Of a stretch of DNA of 36,321 nt, positions 16,810 to 24,420 are shown piece after piece (position 1 is the first letter of the stretch; every line of letters begins with the position of its first letter). Origin of the DNA: CAYSLA01 sp964431685 (GTDB lineage Bacteria > Armatimonadota > UBA5829); the NCBI GenBank assembly GCA_964431685.1, contig CAYSLA010000017.1, positions 1 to 36,321 of the forward strand. Direction: 5' to 3'. A program made the translations under genes and the position numbers. Under the pieces are notes generated by a model. The model did no database searches. It was not told where the DNA came from and was given only the letters and a program-made list of their open reading frames with translations.

Positions 16810-17130
16810 CTAGACTGTGATGAGTCTATCCGAATCGCGCACAGTCTCGTAGTGATCCTTGAGGGTTGACAGTGGGCATATCTCCGACCCTCCGGATTTG
16901 CGCAGTTTGAGACAAGTCCCGCAAGCTAGAAACTCTCCTCCTGTGTCAAGAACTTGCTGCGCAAGACTCTTCACGTCAAATCTTGGATCATCGATCTGGT
17001 CAATCTCCACACCTTTGCCCGAGAGGAATATGCGTACATCATCACCCTGCTCTAAACTGTATAGTGCCAAGCGTAGTGCGTTAAACACGGTTTCAGGGTC
17101 GGTATGCGTTATGATCATGCCAAGTTTCAT
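16810..17130 (-). CDS. DsrE-family sulfur-relay protein
   Basis: This 106-residue DsrE/DsrF-like fold has an N-terminal strand MKLGMIITHTDPETVFNALR and a conserved Cys loop, FLACGTCLKLRKSGGSEICP, with C70, C73 and C85. DsrE-like proteins carry persulfide sulfur on a Cys. AGGAGA upstream supports the start. Placed between a MinD-ferredoxin ATPase and a methyltransferase, it may supply sulfur for cluster building. That role is inferred, as is a link to the rhodanese of the 8650 operon. Confidence 0.85.
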   Translation of the reverse strand: MKLGMIITHTDPETVFNALRLALYSLEQGDDVRIFLSGKGVEIDQIDDPRFDVKSLAQQVLDTGGEFLACGTCLKLRKSGGSEICPLSTLKDHYETVRDSDRLITV

Positions 17131-17150
17131 TGTTAATCTCCTGTTGTGTC

Positions 17151-17792
17151 TTATTTGAGCGTAGAAATGGCTCTGTTACTGGTATTGAGCTTCCCCTTTA
17201 CTACGTATAGCGCGGCTTCCGCTGGGTCCGTGCTTCCAAATATGCTGTCTTCGCGGATGCCAAGGAAGTACTCCGCACGGATGTTGAAATCCTCAGCAAT
17301 CACGTTCTCGATGTCCTCCAGCACCGGATGTCTGATTCCGTGCACATAGGAGTGCGGATCCCGGACCTTCTTCTCGAAAAAACTCGATGCCGGGTTAAGT
17401 AACATTGCGATAAGTCTACCGTCCGGGCGCAATACGTGCGCTGATTTCTTCAGTGCCCTTCTGTAGTCTTCGATAAACTGCAGGGAAGCCACGTAGATCA
17501 CCGCGTCGAAAGAGAACTGCGGAAAAGACATGTCTTCGGCACGGGACACTACTGTCCTGACATTATCGGGGGCCTTGCCCAAAGCTTCTCGCGAAACATC
17601 CAGGCCCGTCACGCGAAATCCGTGTTCAGCCAGTGCACTTTCAATGGTAGCCGGACCGCACCCGACGCTCAGTATGTCCAGGCACCCTGCCAGGTTTTGC
17701 AGGAGATACCCGATCTCGGCCTCGAAGACGGCATTCCAGAAATCGTCTTGACAGGAACGCAGATAACGCTCGACGTTCTCCGAGTTCTTCAT
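17151..17792 (-). CDS. Class I SAM-dependent methyltransferase
   Basis: This 213-residue methyltransferase has motif I ILSVGCGPATIESALAEHG, an acidic end of strand 2 in VTGLDVS, a DAVIYVASLQFIEDY motif IV region, and the post-IV LRPDGRLIAMLL. The closest general type is UbiE/Methyltransf_11. The N-terminus (RYLRSCQDDFWNAVFEAE) is often seen in small methyltransferases of anaerobes. GAGAGGGAC upstream fixes the start. The substrate is unknown. It is one of two unrelated methyltransferases in this operon (the other is at 21797-22393), which suggests a methylated small molecule or cofactor intermediate. Confidence 0.85.
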   Translation of the reverse strand: MKNSENVERYLRSCQDDFWNAVFEAEIGYLLQNLAGCLDILSVGCGPATIESALAEHGFRVTGLDVSREALGKAPDNVRTVVSRAEDMSFPQFSFDAVIYVASLQFIEDYRRALKKSAHVLRPDGRLIAMLLNPASSFFEKKVRDPHSYVHGIRHPVLEDIENVIAEDFNIRAEYFLGIREDSIFGSTDPAEAALYVVKGKLNTSNRAISTLK

Positions 17793-17808
17793 AATCGTCC
17801 CTCTCGGT

Positions 17809-18612
17809 TTAGATACACCATGAACTACCGGTTCGAGCTAGTGTGACCTGCTGGCCAAGCTTTAACCTGAGATACTCGCTTGACGCGTATCCGGTACAGT
17901 GACAGCACGCTATCTGCCCGATGTTCGTATTTGCTAGAAACGCTACAAGAGCTTCCAATCTCTCTTTTCCCGCCTCGTGAAGATGGAATCCTCCCGCGAC
18001 CAGGTCGATATTCTTGACCCCATTCACTTCCAAAGCTGCACAAATGTTGTTTTCAAGTCCCTTGTGCGCACATCCAACAAGTACGGCAGTCGAAGCACCA
18101 TTTCGGAGGACTAAGCATTGCTCATCTTCGAATGTGTCTTGATAGAGCTCTTGTTGGCCAGTCAAGAATTTGGAGTTCGGTGTTACGTCATCTCTCACAG
18201 CAATAGTTCCGCTCAGCAATACTCCAGGCAGCAGTTCGATCGCTGAAGTATTGAGGGTGAACTCGTTCACTCGCGACGCCACCTCCGGAGCCATTCCGAT
18301 ATTTCGCGTCTTCCCCTCGGATCGCGAGTACTTTGGCTCGAAACAGTTTGGATGTGCATAATAGGTCGCTCTAGGTACACGCAGAAACGCGGTAGGCAAT
18401 CCACCGGTGTGATCGTAGTGTCCGTGGCTTATGGCTACTGCCTTGATGCTCTCGGGCTTTCGCCCGAGAGCTATCAGGTTGTGTAACCAAGTGTCACTTT
18501 GGCCGGTGTCGAACAGGACCGACCTTTCGTCGGTCTCCACCAGAAAGCTCAGGCCGTGTTCAGAACCAAGCCCTTCACCGGACTCATTGTCGACAAGGAC
18601 TGTTATCTGCAT
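17809..18612 (-). CDS. MBL-fold metallohydrolase
   Basis: This metallo-beta-lactamase-fold protein has the two-metal motif SHGHYDH (H63, H65, D67, H68), further metal residues in VGCAHKGL and GGFHLHEAG, and a C-terminal CCHCTGYA. The layout EHGLSFLVE...FDTGQSDTWLHN matches the subfamily annotated as beta-ribofuranosylaminobenzene 5'-phosphate (methanopterin-type) related hydrolases, which is widespread in anaerobe Fe-S loci with no known reaction. The ATG at 18612 is preferred over the GTG immediately before it. It overlaps the end of the Mrp gene by 29 bases. The substrate is unknown. Confidence 0.82.
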   Translation of the reverse strand: MQITVLVDNESGEGLGSEHGLSFLVETDERSVLFDTGQSDTWLHNLIALGRKPESIKAVAISHGHYDHTGGLPTAFLRVPRATYYAHPNCFEPKYSRSEGKTRNIGMAPEVASRVNEFTLNTSAIELLPGVLLSGTIAVRDDVTPNSKFLTGQQELYQDTFEDEQCLVLRNGASTAVLVGCAHKGLENNICAALEVNGVKNIDLVAGGFHLHEAGKERLEALVAFLANTNIGQIACCHCTGYASSEYLRLKLGQQVTLARTGSSWCI

Positions 18613-19429
18613 CACATATACCCGCGTGTTTCGCGTGCTTAACCGCCATCACACCGTTGGTTACCAGATCAATCCTCTTGACGATTGGATTCTCTGTGTA
18701 GTCTTCTATAGTGCCCTCATCGCAACGGGCTGATATCTCGGGATCGATAGGCAGGTCAAGTAGATGAGGGATACCCATCTTGCGAGCGGTCTCCTCACCG
18801 TTGGCGTTTCCAAACGGGTATATGATATCACCGCATCTCGGACATTTGAGCCATGCCATATTCTGAACGAGTCCCAGAATGGACACTTTCATCTTTGCAC
18901 ACATGTGCACCGCCTTGCGGACCACCATCGACGCCAAGTCCTGAGGCGACGTAACGATAATAACACAGTCCAACGGCAGAGATTGCATTACCGTGAGCGG
19001 CACATCTGCTGTGCCAGGTGGAAGGTCAACGAGGAGAAAATCGAGCCGCCCCCAGAATACTTCCTGCCAAAACTGCTTCACCGTGTTTGAGATCATAGGG
19101 CCCCGCCATATTACGGCATCGTCAGGCCTGTCCAGAAGCAGGTTGATGGAGATGATCCTTATTCCAGATCGAGTCCCAACAGGAAACACTCCAAGCTCGC
19201 TCACTTCGGGCCGTTCTGCAACGCCAAACATCTTCGGTATACTGGGGCCAGTTACATCGGCATCGAGTATCCCAACCTCATATCCGGCCTCTTTGAGTGC
19301 GCAAGCAAGCAATCCGGTAACGAGGGACTTGCCCACTCCTCCTTTGCCGCTCATTACTCCCACCACGTGGGTTACTTCATTCGACTGCTCGGCCAACGAT
19401 TGCTGGTCGATAGTTTCGGTATCAGTCAT
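18584..19429 (-). CDS. Mrp/NBP35-type Fe-S carrier ATPase
   Basis: This 281-residue protein has Walker A SGKGGVGKS at 27-35, an ILDADVTGPSIPKM switch, LLVDLPPGTADVP, and the paired cluster ligands C196 and C199 in LKCPRCGD. Mrp/NBP35 proteins bind a bridging [4Fe-4S] cluster as a dimer and pass it to apo-targets. The start at 19429 has GGAGGAC upstream; the ATG at 19474 adds non-family sequence. It overlaps the preceding radical SAM gene by 8 bases. With the two MinD-ferredoxin proteins it makes three related ATPases in one operon. Confidence 0.92.
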   Translation of the reverse strand: MTDTETIDQQSLAEQSNEVTHVVGVMSGKGGVGKSLVTGLLACALKEAGYEVGILDADVTGPSIPKMFGVAERPEVSELGVFPVGTRSGIRIISINLLLDRPDDAVIWRGPMISNTVKQFWQEVFWGRLDFLLVDLPPGTADVPLTVMQSLPLDCVIIVTSPQDLASMVVRKAVHMCAKMKVSILGLVQNMAWLKCPRCGDIIYPFGNANGEETARKMGIPHLLDLPIDPEISARCDEGTIEDYTENPIVKRIDLVTNGVMAVKHAKHAGICDADNSPCRQ

Positions 19430-20384
19430 TCTGTCCTCCTGCAACGGTACGGTAGTAAGGGTCCGTGTCTCCAATCTGCTCTATGACTCCCCTGTTCTGA
19501 AGTCGTCGTAGGTACTTCCCAACTTCGTGAATATTGTGGCCTGAAGCAGTGGCTATATCGCCCGCGGTACAGGGTCTTCGGGATAATAGCTGCAGCAGTT
19601 CTTCTTCGACTTCTCGCCATTGCTGGCTGTCGATATGCTCAGGCAAGCTACTGTCCACGACTTCTGCCGTTTCTCCCAAGATGTCCAGCGCCCTGGTCAA
19701 TGTCTGGTCAGATACGCGCTTGACGTTGCCTGACCGCGACGGTCTTTCGACTGTATTAATCTGAAGCTTGTTCGGGCACGCTCGTTGGATGATGTCACGC
19801 ATTGCTTGAAGTTCAGCCTCCGAGTCGTTGAGGCCATCTACAAGCATTACTTCCAGCCATACCTGACCCGGAAATTCTTTTGATGTTCGAACGAGTCCTT
19901 CCGTCATTTTAGCGAAACTAAGAGTTTTGTCGGGTCTGTTTACTGTTTGAAACGTGTCTTCTGTCCCTGCATCCAGTGAAGGTAGCAGCACGTCAGCCAT
20001 TGAGATAGCCGCACCTGTGTCCGGTTCACTCAACAGCGAGCCGTTGGTGATTACGGCCGATGGAATGCTGGTCAGCATTTTGGTTGCCCGGATCATTTCT
20101 CCAAGATCAGAATTGAGTGTTGGCTCACCTGATCCTGCATAAGTAATGTAATCCGCCGTTCCGCCGGATTTCAACCACTGTTCGATCTCTCGCATTACTT
20201 CGGATGCACTAACCAGACTTCTCGGTGTGGCAGTCAGATCAGTTGTGCGGCCCAGTTGGCAGTATACACAGTCGTAGCTGCATACCTTGAAAGGCACTAT
20301 ATCAACGCCCAGCGACCGACCAAGGCGTCGCGATGGTACAGGTCCATACAAGTGTCTGTATTTGCCAGCATTTCTTGTGTTCAT
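19422..20384 (-). CDS. Radical SAM protein (COG0731-like)
   Basis: The radical SAM cluster motif is C35-X3-C39-X2-C42 (VCSYDCVYCQLG). It is preceded by the family signature YGPVPSRRLGRSLG, which marks a group of small radical SAM proteins (COG0731-like) common in anaerobes. A glycine-rich YAGSGEPTL follows for SAM binding. The C-terminal 70 residues look like a winged helix (CTAGDIATASGHNIHEVGK). The reaction is unknown. The start at 20384 has a weak GGTGA ribosome site, 21 bases after the HydG stop. It sits directly downstream of HydG in the same operon. Confidence 0.85.
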   Translation of the reverse strand: MNTRNAGKYRHLYGPVPSRRLGRSLGVDIVPFKVCSYDCVYCQLGRTTDLTATPRSLVSASEVMREIEQWLKSGGTADYITYAGSGEPTLNSDLGEMIRATKMLTSIPSAVITNGSLLSEPDTGAAISMADVLLPSLDAGTEDTFQTVNRPDKTLSFAKMTEGLVRTSKEFPGQVWLEVMLVDGLNDSEAELQAMRDIIQRACPNKLQINTVERPSRSGNVKRVSDQTLTRALDILGETAEVVDSSLPEHIDSQQWREVEEELLQLLSRRPCTAGDIATASGHNIHEVGKYLRRLQNRGVIEQIGDTDPYYRTVAGGQND

Positions 20385-20405
20385 CGTTTCACCGTCGGTC
20401 TGTTA

Positions 20406-21800
20406 CTAGAAGTAGAGATCACGCTCTCCAATCTTAACTCGTTCCATGCGCTCTCTGACCGCACTGCGCCTCGCTTCGGTCGGTACATCTGACAGCATTT
20501 CTCCAATCAGCTTGTAACCGGCCTGTCTCGTTCCGTTTGAAGCGTAGTCTTCCAGATATTCCTGGAATGTGAGTATGGCATTTGGCAGGCAGTACTGCTG
20601 TATCAGTCCGGGCTTCGCGAGGTCCATGAAGTCCTGGCCTGTTCTGCCCAGTCTGTAGCATCCGGTGCAGAAGCTTGGGATATACCCTTGCTCGACAATG
20701 GCTCGAATCACTTCTTCAGCACTTCTGGTGTCGCCAAGCGAAAACTGTTCATCGTCCGGTGAATGCTCCTTGCCCGAATGGTATCCGCCCGGATTTGTCC
20801 TTGAACCCGCGCTGATCTGGCTGATGCCCAAGTCAAACACCTCGTGTCTTAGTTTCGGGTTTTCGCGGGTGGACAAGATCATTCCGGTATATGGCACGGA
20901 CAGCCTGAGCACTGCGACAATCCGTTTGAACTGTTCGTCGCTTACTGGATGTGGCGGCGCAAAGGACATGGGCGCATTCTTGGCTGGGTATATCCTTGGC
21001 ACAGATATCGTGTGTGGTCCGACTCCGCGAGTCTTGTCCAGATACTGGGCGTGCATCAGAAGCGCCAGAACTTCGAACCGATAGTCGTAAAGCCCAAAGA
21101 GAACCCCTATACCGACGTCATCAATGCCGGCTTCCATAGCCCTGTCCATGGCCAGAATTCGCCAATCATAGTCGGCCTTCCGACCCGATGGATGAACCTG
21201 TTGGTAGGTGGAGCGGTGGTAGGTTTCCTGGAAGACAACATACGTGCCTATCTTTGCTGCTTTGAGCCTTCTGAAATCGTCGACTGAGAGCGGCGCGATC
21301 TCAACATTTATCCTGCGGATCTCGCCCTTTTCAGTCTTGGTGGCGTAAGCCCTCTCGATCGCAGAGAGAAAGTGGTCAAGCGTGCACTGCGTTGAGTCTT
21401 CACCCATCAGCATCAGTAGGCGTTTGTGCCCCTGGTTCTCGAGTAGACGGACCTCCTCTTCGATTTCGTCAAGCGTGAGCGTGCGTCTGATAAGATTGGG
21501 GTTTTCTCGCCGGAACGCGCAGTAGAGGCAGTTGTTTGTACAGTGGTTGTCTATGTACAAGGGAGCAAAAAGCACCAGACGTCTACCATAGATAGCCATT
21601 TTAGCCTCTCTGGCGGCACCAAGAATCTCTTCTTCGAGATCCTTGTCTTGTGTCTTGAGGAGAACTGCCGCTTCGGAAAGCTCCAGGCCTCTCAGTTCGC
21701 GCGCTTTGGCGATCACATCGCGCACGCCTGCGGAATCGGGCTGTTTTCCATTGAGAGCCTGTTGGATCAGTTGTTCGTCTATTATATCGTAGCCACTCAT
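20406..21800 (-). CDS. hydG: HydG: [FeFe] hydrogenase maturase, tyrosine lyase
   Basis: HydG splits tyrosine into p-cresol and dehydroglycine and turns the latter into CO and cyanide on an Fe(CO)(CN)-cysteine synthon. The radical SAM motif CX3CX2C is C87, C91, C94 (HCTNNCLYC). The second-cluster motif CX2CX22C is C378, C381 and C404 (FCTGCYRLGRTG, then QYCLPN), which separates HydG from ThiH. GPHTISVPR carries the His expected near the dangler iron. At 464 aa it is full length. The start at 21800 overlaps the methyltransferase stop as ATGA. HydE, HydF and a hydrogenase are absent from the window, so either they lie elsewhere or this HydG feeds another product. Confidence 0.93.
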   Translation of the reverse strand: MSGYDIIDEQLIQQALNGKQPDSAGVRDVIAKARELRGLELSEAAVLLKTQDKDLEEEILGAAREAKMAIYGRRLVLFAPLYIDNHCTNNCLYCAFRRENPNLIRRTLTLDEIEEEVRLLENQGHKRLLMLMGEDSTQCTLDHFLSAIERAYATKTEKGEIRRINVEIAPLSVDDFRRLKAAKIGTYVVFQETYHRSTYQQVHPSGRKADYDWRILAMDRAMEAGIDDVGIGVLFGLYDYRFEVLALLMHAQYLDKTRGVGPHTISVPRIYPAKNAPMSFAPPHPVSDEQFKRIVAVLRLSVPYTGMILSTRENPKLRHEVFDLGISQISAGSRTNPGGYHSGKEHSPDDEQFSLGDTRSAEEVIRAIVEQGYIPSFCTGCYRLGRTGQDFMDLAKPGLIQQYCLPNAILTFQEYLEDYASNGTRQAGYKLIGEMLSDVPTEARRSAVRERMERVKIGERDLYF

Positions 21801-22393
21801 CTTATCCGTGTCTCTTTCTTTTGCGAGGCGACCCACGCGTGTGTGATGCCAAGCTCCTTGGTCACAACTCGGTCGAACGATGAGCGCAGATATCGGTCTA
21901 TGTCGTCGGTAGACATCTCGCCCTTTGGGTGCTCTCCCTTGCCCTGTTTCTTATGATGCAGCTCCATCAACTCGAACCCGTTGTTGTTGAACTCCACAAC
22001 CAGCAATCTTCCATCACGTGTAACTACGCGTGTTATCTCATCAAGCACGCCCCGCGGTTTTTCCATTTCGTGAATGGCGTTTACCAGCGTCACAGCACTG
22101 AAGCTATCGTTGTTGAACGGGAGGTCGTGAGCATCCATTGTGACCAACTCTGGCCTGTCAGCCAAGGTGCCGAGCCGTTCCCTTGCTCGGCCCAAAGCGC
22201 CCGCGTCAATGTCGCCCGAAACCACGGAGTATCCTCTTTTCACGATCTGGAGCAGCATTCGGCCAGAGCCAGTAGCGACGTCTAGGACAGTGTTCCGGGT
22301 GTCGAAGTCCGCAAGGTTCAGGGCTGCATCGTAATCTCTCACAAGCAGGTAGTCACGATCGATCAGCATCTGTTCCATATTACAATCGCACAC
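21797..22393 (-). CDS. Class I SAM-dependent methyltransferase, HydG-coupled
   Basis: This 198-residue methyltransferase has motif I VLDVATGSGRMLLQIVKRG, then SGDIDAGAL, MDAHDLPF and the post-IV DGRLLVVEF. It is not closely similar to the methyltransferase at 17151-17792. The start is taken as the GTG at 22393, with AAAGGA 8 bases upstream; the ATG at 22378 has no ribosome site. It overlaps the end of the MinD gene by 14 bases and the start of hydG by 4 (ATGA), so its translation is coupled to both. Cys residues in MCDCN at the N-terminus are noted. The substrate is unknown; coupling to HydG suggests action on the same pathway. Confidence 0.85.
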   Translation of the reverse strand: MCDCNMEQMLIDRDYLLVRDYDAALNLADFDTRNTVLDVATGSGRMLLQIVKRGYSVVSGDIDAGALGRARERLGTLADRPELVTMDAHDLPFNNDSFSAVTLVNAIHEMEKPRGVLDEITRVVTRDGRLLVVEFNNNGFELMELHHKKQGKGEHPKGEMSTDDIDRYLRSSFDRVVTKELGITHAWVASQKKETRIR

Positions 22394-23234
22394 AGGTGAT
22401 TTCCTTTAGCAACGACTCAAATAGTGACGCGTATTCGGGCAAAGCTTCGACGGCGAGACTTCCGCAGGAATAGGCCTCCGCTATTCGCCTGTCGTCCGGT
22501 ATCCGGGCGAGCACATCAATGGACTCGCTGGAGCAGTAGTCAAAGACCGCTTCGTCTCCTGCGTCAGCTCGGTTAACCACAACCCCAAACGGCAGTTCCA
22601 GAACTCGGAGCATCTCTACGGCCAGGATCAGGTCGTTGAGTCCGAATGGTGTTGGCTCTGTGACCAGAACTACGTAGTCGGCCCCTTTGACTGACTGAAT
22701 TACCGGGCACAATGTGCCTGGTGGCGAATCCACGATGGATATTCCTTGAGGAAGAATTCTGTCCTTAACGGCTCTTATGAGGGGAGGGGACATGGCTTCG
22801 CCTATCTTGAGGATTCCGTGCACAAACCTGACACTGCCTGAGATGCCCTCCTCAACGACTCCCACGTTTCGGCCCGTTTCCGTGATCGCACCCGTGGGAC
22901 AGACCAGTAAGCATCCACCACATCCGTGGCACAGATTAGGGAATGTGAGAACAGTCTTGCCGAGCAGTGCTATGGCACTGTACTGGCATATCTCTTTGCA
23001 CTTTCCGCAAGCCGTGCACTTCTGCTCGTCCACTACGGGTACCGGGACGGAGACCGCAGTGGTGTTATCTATGGACGGTCTCAGGAATATGTGGCCGTTT
23101 GGCTCCTCCACATCGCAGTCCAGATAGCTGACCTCCAATTCTTGCATTGCCGCTATCCGCGCAAGGTTGGTTGAGACGGTCGTTTTTCCGGTGCCGCCTT
23201 TTCCGCTGGCCACTGCAATGACAGTCCTATCCAT
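22380..23234 (-). CDS. Second MinD-type ATPase with inserted two-cluster ferredoxin
   Basis: This is a companion of the protein at 15887-16792, with the same layout but diverged sequence. Walker A is SGKGGTGKTT at 10-19. The ferredoxin Cys are C73, C76, C79, C83 and C102, C105, C108, C112. The switch is IVDSPPGTLCPV. The spacing between the two Cys sets is shorter than in the first copy. In orp-like loci two such ATPases work as a pair with a NifX/MTH1175 protein. Five bases separate its start from the preceding NifX gene. The start at 23234 is the ATG in a sequence with GGAAGGA upstream at a longish spacing. Confidence 0.9.
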   Translation of the reverse strand: MDRTVIAVASGKGGTGKTTVSTNLARIAAMQELEVSYLDCDVEEPNGHIFLRPSIDNTTAVSVPVPVVDEQKCTACGKCKEICQYSAIALLGKTVLTFPNLCHGCGGCLLVCPTGAITETGRNVGVVEEGISGSVRFVHGILKIGEAMSPPLIRAVKDRILPQGISIVDSPPGTLCPVIQSVKGADYVVLVTEPTPFGLNDLILAVEMLRVLELPFGVVVNRADAGDEAVFDYCSSESIDVLARIPDDRRIAEAYSCGSLAVEALPEYASLFESLLKEITCVRL

Positions 23235-23239
23235 TGCGA

Positions 23240-23599
23240 CTACCAGTGTCCTTCCACGTCAGCGGACTCCACCGGTTCCAGCCTGCCTGCCTTGAGTTCT
23301 TCAACAGCTTCCTCGACAGTGCCCTGAAGCGCGGTGTAGGCTCGTATGCCAGCAGCAGAAAGAGTGCGGAAAGCGTTCGGTCCCAGATGGCCGGTAATAA
23401 CGGCCTCTACATTCAATGCGGCTACGTTCTGGGCTGTCTGTATTCCCGCACCTTGAGTAGCGTTGAGATTCACCTCATTATCGACTGTGTCCGTCTGTCC
23501 TGTGTCGGTATCGACGACTATGAGATAACGTGCGCGCCCAAACCTCTGATCAATTGCGCTGTCAGCGGATCCTTCTCTTGCTGTGATGGCAACTTTCAT
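23240..23599 (-). CDS. NifX/MTH1175-type cofactor-binding protein
   Basis: This 119-residue member of the dinitrogenase Fe-Mo cofactor family has MKVAITAREGS, QRFGRARYLIVVD, QGAGIQTAQNV and AVITGHLGPNAFRTL, then an alpha/beta end EEAVEELKAGRL. It lacks any Cys, unlike the copy at 15525-15863, so it may hold a cluster through backbone and other side chains or act as a partner. Its start overlaps the DUF5320 stop by one base (TGATG). The MinD-ferredoxin ATPase follows at 5 bases. The spacing argues that the DUF5320, NifX and MinD genes form one functional unit. Confidence 0.88.
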   Translation of the reverse strand: MKVAITAREGSADSAIDQRFGRARYLIVVDTDTGQTDTVDNEVNLNATQGAGIQTAQNVAALNVEAVITGHLGPNAFRTLSAAGIRAYTALQGTVEEAVEELKAGRLEPVESADVEGHW

Positions 23600-23841
23600 C
23601 AGAAAACTCGTCTCCTGCCTCTTCCTTGTCCACGGCCTGTTCCTGCGCCGCGTCGACCACCTCGGCCAACGCCATACGCTCCGAAGCTACTCGCTGCCCC
23701 TTGCAGCAACCTGCCTAGCCAACTGTTTGGTACTTGTCCAGTCGGTTGTGAGCTATTGAGCCCGGATGTACTGCACGGGCCCAAGCCTCTGCCTGTTCTT
23801 GACCCATTTCCAGTGGGTCCTGTTCCATTAAATCCTGGCAT
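23599..23841 (-). CDS. DUF5320-type Gly/Arg-rich small protein
   Basis: The start at 23841 is chosen because GGAGGTAAC precedes it and it gives the family beginning MPGFNGTGPTGNGSRTGRGLGPC. The 80-residue protein is rich in Gly and Arg (YGVGRGGRRGAGTGRGQG) with a basic end GRRRVF. DUF5320 proteins are small companions of NifX/MTH1175 genes. This one sits between two NifX genes and is translation-coupled to the second. Low complexity makes the frame look doubtful, but the conserved start and coupling support it. A scaffold or adaptor role is inferred. Confidence 0.75.
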   Translation of the reverse strand: MPGFNGTGPTGNGSRTGRGLGPCSTSGLNSSQPTGQVPNSWLGRLLQGAASSFGAYGVGRGGRRGAGTGRGQGRGRRRVF

Positions 23842-23869
23842 TTGTGTTACCTCCGTTAGGTCGATGTAT

Positions 23870-24325
23870 CTATTGTCTGCCGCTCCCTTGGCCTCTTCCA
23901 CCTCCGCGGCCCATACCTCCGCCACCGCCTGGCCCCGAACCTGTTCCTTGGCCAGGGGTGGTATTCATTCCGAAGTGCGCTCCCACCGTAGGTCCTGATA
24001 TCTCCTCAAGCGCGCCGGATTTGAGAGCGTCCACGGCATCACGCACAGTCTTGCCCGTGCATCCGTAAGTCTTAATTCCCGCAGCCGCGAGCGCCTGATG
24101 TGCGTTTGGTCCGAGATTCCCTGCTATGACCGCTGAGGCGCCGAGAGACGAAATCAATTGTGCTGCCTGAATTCCTGCTCCCTGGGCTGACATGACTCCA
24201 GGATTCTCTACAGCCTGTGAGTCGAGTGTATCAGTGTCGACCAGAACGAAATACGCGCACCTCCCAAATCTTGGGTCGAGTTGCGAGTCAAGCTTATCGC
24301 CGGTTGAACAGACTGCTACTTTCAT
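23870..24325 (-). CDS. NifX/MTH1175-type protein with Gly-rich tail
   Basis: This is the third NifX-type protein. The fold is KVAVCSTGDKLDSQLDPRFGR, QGAGIQAAQLI, AVIAGNLGPNAHQAL and IKTYGC. Its last 30 residues are almost all Gly, Arg and Ser (GSGPGGGGGMGRGGGRGQGS), resembling the tails of the DUF5320 proteins next to it, as if a DUF5320-like tail were fused on. The ATG at 24325 is preferred to that at 24334, because AAAGGA is 10 bases from the first and only one from the second. Cys residues in the fold (C6, and C in IKTYGC) are possible ligands. It is the second gene of the operon. Confidence 0.85.
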   Translation of the reverse strand: MKVAVCSTGDKLDSQLDPRFGRCAYFVLVDTDTLDSQAVENPGVMSAQGAGIQAAQLISSLGASAVIAGNLGPNAHQALAAAGIKTYGCTGKTVRDAVDALKSGALEEISGPTVGAHFGMNTTPGQGTGSGPGGGGGMGRGGGRGQGSGRQ

Positions 24326-24377
24326 CTTTGTCATTTCCTTTCAGATTATCTCTCTCTCGTTGACGAGTTGGAGAGAA

Positions 24378-24408
24378 CCGGGCGAGACAGAAAGTGATTC
24401 CCGCCCGG
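24378..24408. promoter_or_regulatory. Hairpin in the first intercistronic gap of the operon
   Basis: CCGGGCG (24378-24384) pairs with CGCCCGG (24402-24408) over a 17-base loop. It lies just downstream of the first gene's stop on the - strand and is followed by a pyrimidine-rich TTCTCTCC. A second weaker hairpin (TCTCTC/GAGAGA) follows. With no strict U-tract this looks like an attenuating or processing site that would make the first gene more abundant than the rest. Confidence 0.45.
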
Positions 24409-24420
24409 CGTCAGATCAGA

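Noticed and set aside
20406..21800. ThiH (thiamine tyrosine lyase) instead of HydG
   Set aside because: The C-terminal CX2CX22C cluster motif is specific for HydG, and no thiamine genes are nearby.
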